DNA of 64,000 nt from positions 1,136,501-1,200,500 of the forward strand of contig WPIO01000100.1 of assembly GCA_009760855.2 (NCBI GenBank), read 5' to 3'. The notes under the pieces are model-generated. The model searched no databases. It had not been told where the DNA came from and saw only the letters and a list, made by a program, of their open reading frames with translations. Each line of letters begins with the position of its first letter. Position 1 is the stretch's first letter. Source of the stretch: Cristatella mucedo. Lineage: Eukaryota; Bryozoa; Phylactolaemata; Cristatellidae. A program made the position numbers and the translations under genes. This document shows positions 58,736 through 64,000 of the stretch, one piece after another.

Positions 58736-58879
58736 AGACACTTGCCAAAATAAAAAACATGCACATACGAAAGCACGTCAGCCAAGCTATTTTACGCGTT
58801 TGCGAAATCGCATCTAGGTTACTACAATTCTCTTTACTCAGTACTCTTGGCCTGTGTTCTGTATCATCAGAAAGAGTGC

Positions 58880-59475
58880 TAAGCTCGCCAGCCCTTCTGG
58901 CCTGTTGGCAACGGCGTAGCAGCCACCTCTCGCCATACCCGTCTGAGCTTCGCTGATTTGGTATCAAGCATCGAATTGACTTCAAAGTAAACTCTCTGGT
59001 TTTCAATGGCCTCTCAGGGTTTCTAGCACTAAATTGAAATCTTTTGGAGATCGGGTCTTCAGCTCGTACGCATGAAATGAAAGTATGGACCTCGCTTCTA
59101 CCATCTGTTGCCATCTGCAATAACGTGCATCCTTTAATCCTCGGCTTAAGATATGCGTGCTCCGCTCAGCTTTCTCGTAGCACAGTGAACTCATCATCTT
59201 TTCTTCTGTTCGTTTGCGTACTTCCCTGTCCGTGTATCAGAGATTTGTTTTACAGATCAAGGTTCGTGCTAAACCGCGGCCCTGGGTATCTTCTTGTGTT
59301 TTTACATACTGACCTAAGCATGGTACTCGTGTACATTTCCATGATTATCTAAGCATGATCCCTTGCATGGCACTAAACTTTGGCTATTGCTTATCTGGCA
59401 GCGTATTGTAAACGCATGAACAGAGATTTATTTCGATTTGGGCACGGTAAAAATTACCTATAGTAATAATTATAG
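58880..59475 (+). mobile_element. LINE-related old 3' fragment
   Basis: ATCAAGCATCGAATTGACTT, AATCTTTTGGAGATCGGGTC, and a decayed tail (AACGCATGAACAGAGATTTA, GATTTGGGCACGG). Weak but in the right order. Confidence 0.6.
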
Positions 59476-60094
59476 TTATTCTGCAGCGGCTTTAACAAAC
59501 TTTCTCAAGAAACACAATGGCAAGCGATGAAGAGTTCCAGGAGCAACTGAAGCAAATTCGATATGCTAGCCCATAAACTTGCCTGGACACTGCCCCTTCG
59601 TTTTAGTCACCTATACATCTCTATTGCTGTACAATGTACAATACATTGAAGAATTCATCTTTGCTAAGGAGTAGCAATTTCTTTTAAGCATTCTAGAAAA
59701 AGTTTAAACTCAGGAGCTTCCAGGAAATGCTGAGGGGCTCAAGACTTGATTAGTAAAATACTTCCAAGCTGAATTAACAAGCCCAGTAATTGGTGTCTGG
59801 ACTTGTTTCGTCAACCAGTTCCTCACTTAAATGAAGTACATTTTTTCTCTACTATTGTGACTAATTCTCTATTAATTTTATGTACTAATATGATAGGTCA
59901 TTTAACATGTCCTCAAAAGGGCGCATGCTATCACCACAAGTTGAGAATCAATTTGAGTATGGAAATAAACACTCAATTTTCGACCACGGTATTGGACAGT
60001 TATCTCTTCGCGGCTGACTTCCTAGAGTTTGCTGAACTGGCTGCAACGGTTCATTGAACAACAGAGTTCGCCGTTTCAGCCTCAGTAGCTTTTG
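59476..60094. other. Unclassified AT-rich DNA
   Basis: No family recognised. A 19-codon frame (MASDEEFQEQLKQIRYASP, 59517-59576) follows an acceptor-like TTATTCTGCAG. Confidence 0.5.
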
Positions 60095-60772
60095 ACTGCT
60101 TACTGGTCTACCAGCATGTGCGATCAGGCGATTGCAGCTGGTGCAAAACTCTGCAGCTAGGCTTGTCTGTCGTGAGCGTCGCAGTTGCCACATTACTCCA
60201 CTTCTCGCCGACCTGCACTGGTTACCAGTCAAGCAACGGATTGACTTCAAGGTTTTGTCGCTCACTTTTAGGTCTCTTCATTCTATGGCTCCAGCCTATC
60301 TTTCAGAGATACTACCCCATCAGACAAAGCATCGTACCACTCGCTTTTCGGAATCCAACAGTCTAGAAATACCTCGTACAAACCTTAAATCCTTTGGAGA
60401 CCGTGCATTTAGCTCGTATGCTCCCACAGCCTGGAACTCCCTCCCGACCTGCATCAGAACATCCCCTGACCTGACCACATTTAAAAGAAACTTAAAAACA
60501 TACCTATTTAGGACAGCATTTAGTGGGTCCTTGTGATTCGTCCTCGATGTGCTTATGCGTGCTGACACTGTTCATGCTGCCACTAACCACATTTGCATGC
60601 TGACCCAGTGCATGTAACCCCTAACCATGTTATTCATTTTGTTTGTTTTTCAAGCATGATTTTACTTACTATTCTATTGCGTATCACTTTGCAGCAAATG
60701 TAAAGCGCCTAGAAAGAGATTAAGTTCTCTGAGGGCGCTTTATCAAGTGCAATATTATTATTATTATTATTG
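60095..60772 (+). mobile_element. LINE-A 3' copy, near-identical to the 43-45 kb copy
   Basis: The plus strand encodes LVCRERRSCHITPLLADLHW to LKTYLFRTAFSGSL with its stop at 60534-60536. The 3' UTR and tail are indistinguishable by eye from 45195-45540. Confidence 0.96.
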
Positions 60773-60785
60773 ATTCGCTCGCCAG

Positions 60786-61013
60786 TGTACTGATGTTAGT
60801 AGGCATCTATCGTTAGTTGACTTCGCCAGAGATGACGCTAACTTGAATGATGACACTAATGCGGATGACGACGCTAACACGTATGATGACACGTCGGTTG
60901 GACCTCGGATGGAAAAAGCATCGTTCTTTGACACCTTGTCCGAGTTTCGATTCCAGCAAATGTATGCTCCGAATGCAGAAAACGAGCCGAAACCTAACAA
61001 GATGCCCACGTGA
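60786..61013 (+). CDS. Possible terminal exon of an unrecognised gene
   Basis: A 75-codon open frame preceded by CGCTCGCCAG (acceptor-like) and ended by TGA. It has no initiating Met near its start, as a 3' exon would not. The product is Asp/Asn-rich at first (DDANLNDDTNADDDANTYDD, an imperfect repeat), then MEKASFFDTLSEFRFQQMYA and a basic end. The minus strand is also open here. No family recognised; if real, earlier exons would lie to the left across the LINE. Confidence 0.25.
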   Translation, partial: CTDVSRHLSLVDFARDDANLNDDTNADDDANTYDDTSVGPRMEKASFFDTLSEFRFQQMYAPNAENEPKPNKMPT

Positions 61014-61769
61014 TGCGTGAGCGATCCCTAGGTCGAACTTCCTTCAGGTTCATCTTCTGGAAAGCATGGAAATACAGAAATTGTTGGCTTTGCTCAAGCT
61101 TAGAAGGTGCAGTCGGAACGTAATGTATATATGCACGGAATCCTTTCGAAATACGAAGCGGCCAAGGACCAATCGTCGTGGGGGAGTGATGACGCGAAAT
61201 CACTTCAATTCGCTTGAGGAAGCCGGCTGCAGTCTTCGGTATCTCAACGTAGTACTCTACAGAGTAAGCTGTTGAGATTACTTCTCTTCTTTCGACGCTC
61301 AACGCTTTAGTGCATAGGCTTAACATTGTCACGCGGCGCTCAAGCCCACCACGATTTCTTACTACGAGTTACACCTTTAATGAAAATTACAGCCGAAGGG
61401 TATGAGCGGCTGTTGAAGATCTTTCTAATAGATTCTAGCCCAAGCCTAGTTTAAGCGAAGTGAAGCCTGTCGGGCAAGTAGTGTATCTGTTGGCTAAACC
61501 CATGTGTACCGAGGCGAGGTTCAGTAGCCCGTGGCAGCTTTATGCGATAAAGCCAGCCAAGGGTCACCGGATAGAGCAACCTTTGACCTGTGTCTTGTGG
61601 CCCAATAACTGCAGCTTCGGAACGAGCGTCTACAGCGGGTTCGTAGTAGTCGCGCAAGCCGAAGCGCTTCGGTACCGGTGGCACGAGCGCTCCTTGTTGA
61701 GCAGCGCAAGTTTATGTGAATAGTGCACTCTGGGCCACCCGTTTGTATAGAAAATAGCTCTCGCGAGGT
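61014..61769. other. Low-repeat DNA open on both strands
   Basis: Minus frame 61332-60994 (112 codons, with YYVEIPKTAAGFLKRIEVIS) and plus frame 61460-61723 (VVYLLAKPMCTEARFSSPWQ) look protein-like in composition. Neither resembles a family I know. Confidence 0.3.
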
Positions 61770-61935
61770 GCTCAAACCATCTCCACAATCAAGTCTGCCT
61801 ACTTTCGCGTGCGTACTAGCGATGCATTGGATAACGACGCCACAGCCAAGTTGTTGCATGCATGTGGGACATCCCGAAGTGTCTAGAAAGACGTTCAGTT
61901 CTCCCAGGGAGCTTCGCGAATGTACTAGTGTCACT
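61770..61935 (+). mobile_element. LINE-A related fragment with short tail
   Basis: CACAATCAAGTCTGCCTACT, ACGCCACAGCCAAGTTG, then GTGTCTAGAAAGACGTTCAG and CCAGGGAGCTTCGCGAATGT. Confidence 0.65.
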
Positions 61936-63522
61936 ATACTGTTATATTTGCGTCGTTTAATAATCCAGTGGCTGTTCATAAAACAGGAGTTAAATTGGCG
62001 TACAATATTGATAACCGGTAAAATATTCTGGAAGTACTATGTTCTTGCTAATTAAAATATATACAGTGACTGTATAGTTAGCTTTTTACGCTCTTGAATA
62101 ATGGCGGGCGGGAATTTTCAACAAGAGATGTTTCTCCTCAAGTACCCCGACCACTTTTTTTTTCAGCTGAATTAGCATTTCTCTCTCACATTCCTTTCGA
62201 GCCGCTGAGGGTCCGATTGAATTATCTCCTCTAAACGATTGGAGATGGCGCCGTCATTCTATTCTGACCTTACCCTTGCACACGTATTCCCACTTTCAAT
62301 CAGAGTACTAGTGTTGGAATTTAACGGCAAATTTTTGAGCTCTGCTGTTTACTGTCACTGGACGGGAATGCTTTTGTCGTCTGACTCGCTTCTCAGTACA
62401 ATCGATAATGACGGGGCAGCAATTTAACGCTTCGTTCGTCCCAAAAGTCAGAGACCTGCTGGCAGAGACTCGGAGAGCCATCTCAAGTGTCTATTTATTG
62501 CAGCGACCACATCATCCCATAATCACCTTCACCTTTATGTGCGCGTCCCAAAAGTTCGCTTTGCAGCTTTTTGCTTTTCTCGCAACAACAACAACATCGT
62601 TACGACGAGAATTTCTCGGACAATGTTCCTGGCAACTATGAATAATTTATCGAGACAAACGCCTTGCTAACCAGAACATACACCGCGATTAAACGCGTCA
62701 TGTGCAGTAAAGCAATTTTAATCTTTAATGCGAGCTACTTCAAGCGAAATTATTCAAGCTGTTATCAAAGCAGGCACACTCGGAAAAAGCGGAGAGAAGG
62801 AACTGAGCGAGCACGCGTAAGAAAGCCGCACACATTTACCACCGTAAAAAAGGGGAAAGTTTTGAAAATTGCCAGCTATGGAAGACCGTTCACGAAAATA
62901 AGCAAATAATCGATGAAAAATACGCAGGCGGAAAATACACATGCAAGACTATTAGCTCTGGAAACACTTCGAAGGTCAATTCAAAATTGACAACACGCTC
63001 ACATTCATAAGTGCAATCAAGCTCACGATGCTTAAAACGGTGCACTTGAGCAGCCGTTACTAATTAAGTATCTAAAAGCATACAATGTATCAATAAAAAC
63101 GAAAGAGTTGCTTACAAATTACAAGAAATGCGTAGCCGTCTTGCTAGGAAGTGCACGGCAGCGAGTTACTTATGGCTCGACTGGCGTCTGGGAGGAGAGT
63201 TGTTGGTTTTTTGCAAACGCCGCCAATCAACCAACTCCCGGTCCTCAGATTAACCCAACTGCAACTGGAAATATTCCTGCACGCTTCCAGCTAGAATAAC
63301 ATAATTTTCCGCTCTATGCTTTTTGAATATCACAGCTTTGATCTTGGATGGACAAACATCCATTCGACTGTAGTCTGGATGATTTAATATAAGCTTCAAA
63401 GGGAACTATCTTCAATATCGGGGCTCTGACAGAAAGCAAATATGAAAGTTAATTTCCCTCTATAGCTAGTCGAATGCAATAGGTTAATCATTAACATTCA
63501 TAATATGATTTTTCAGATTGCT
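61936..63522. other. Unclassified AT-rich DNA
   Basis: No gene or repeat family recognised. Frames at 62239-62427, 62408-62641 and 62664-62909 have no family resemblance. Confidence 0.55.
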
Positions 63523-63706
63523 CAGTGGTTCTCAACCTTTCTAATGCTGTGACCCTTTAATACAGTTCATCATGTTGTGGTGATCCCCAACCAAATATTT
63601 ATTGTGTGAAAATGCGTGCTTTCCGATTGTCTTAGGCTTAGGCTACCCTGTGAAAGGGTCGTTCGACCCCCCAAAGGGGTCGCGACCCACAGTTTAAGAA
63701 CCGCTG
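63523..63706 (-). mobile_element. SPIN-like hAT MITE (184 bp)
   Basis: Terminal inverted repeats CAGTGGTTCTCAACC and (right end, complement) CAGCGGTTCTTAAACT. Inside are TGCTGTGACCCTTTAATACA, CATGTTGTGGTGATCCCCAA, GCTTTCCGATTGTCTTAGGC and TGTGAAAGGGTCGTTCGACC. This order matches the ends of SPIN (Space Invaders) hAT elements known from vertebrates and some invertebrates. No transposase frame. No clear 8-bp target duplication (AGATTGCT left, GGTTAGTG right). Confidence 0.85.
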
Positions 63707-64000
63707 GGTTAGTGGTTCTTTGATGCACTCCTATTGCAACAGGAAGTACCGACGCTTTTGAAACAAGGCGGGTTTTGTAGAACTACTAGTCCATACCTGA
63801 AAAACTACCGGAAACTGCAAAGTTGATTTAAAAGTGAGCTCGAGCGTCCGCTGGACACAGCTCGTAAGCCAGCCCTGCTAGCGGGCAATGTTATGCAATA
63901 GTAATAATATATAACATAATAGTATACTAGTAACAATACTGGGTCATTAGTGAATATAAAAGAATGTAAGCCAAGAGAACTAAATCTAGATCCCAGTGTT
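63707..64000. other. Unclassified DNA to the window edge
   Basis: The last 60 bases (GTAATAATATATAACATAAT ... CCAAGAGAACTAAATCTAGA) look like the start of another minus-strand LINE-A or SINE-A tail cut by the window. Confidence 0.5.

Noticed and set aside
59517-59576. Short ORF MASDEEFQEQLKQIRYASP as a first coding exon
   Set aside because: Good start context, but a stop follows after 19 codons, with no plausible donor before it and no family match.

Overview
This is eukaryotic DNA, almost certainly from a metazoan with a repeat-rich genome. Two genes are conserved across animals. Their coding sequence is split into many short exons with GT/AG (once GC/AG) splice sites, in very long introns packed with LINEs, SINEs and microsatellites. 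There are no operons, ribosome binding sites or CRISPR arrays. The species cannot be named. Protein divergence from human, and L2/CR1-type LINEs with tRNA-derived SINEs, suggest an invertebrate animal.

Gene 1 (minus strand, CDS 6059 down to 1417 and off the left edge) is the 5' part of SF3B3, a subunit of the SF3b complex of U2 snRNP. Nine coding exons join with matching phases to give about 467 residues. One intron starts with GC instead of GT. Gene 2 (minus strand, CDS 53264 down to 15838) is a complete DGAT1, the MBOAT enzyme that makes triacylglycerol. I could phase thirteen coding exons end to end, giving 509 residues and a stop codon; a poly(A) signal lies at 15037-15042. Few of these exons exceed 60 codons, so most were found by reading the minus strand for conserved motifs and splice sites.

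Most of the rest is repetitive. (i) LINE family A (L2/CR1-like, APE endonuclease plus RT) has more than 30 fragments. They share a hairpin-forming 3' end of the type AAAGCGCC...GGCGCTTT followed by (ATT)n. The longest copy is 43187-45555. (ii) LINE family B is a second CR1/L2-like family with an (ATTAC)n tail, at 5-14.7 kb. (iii) There are two tRNA-like SINE families; SINE-A ends in a sequence resembling the LINE-A 3' end. (iv) A 295-bp solo LTR with a 5-bp target duplication lies at 12138-12432. (v) A GC-rich, 2.2-kb head-to-head palindromic element lies at 54866-57031. (vi) A SPIN-like hAT MITE lies at 63523-63706. (vii) There are long GA, CA and CA/TA microsatellites.

Layout: 0-6 kb SF3B3; 6-15 kb intergenic DNA with LINE-B copies, an inverted duplication and the solo LTR; 15-53.3 kb DGAT1; 53.6-64 kb repeats, the palindrome and low-copy DNA with weak coding candidates. 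I found no new defence or metabolic system. The interesting material is mobile-element biology and gene structure.
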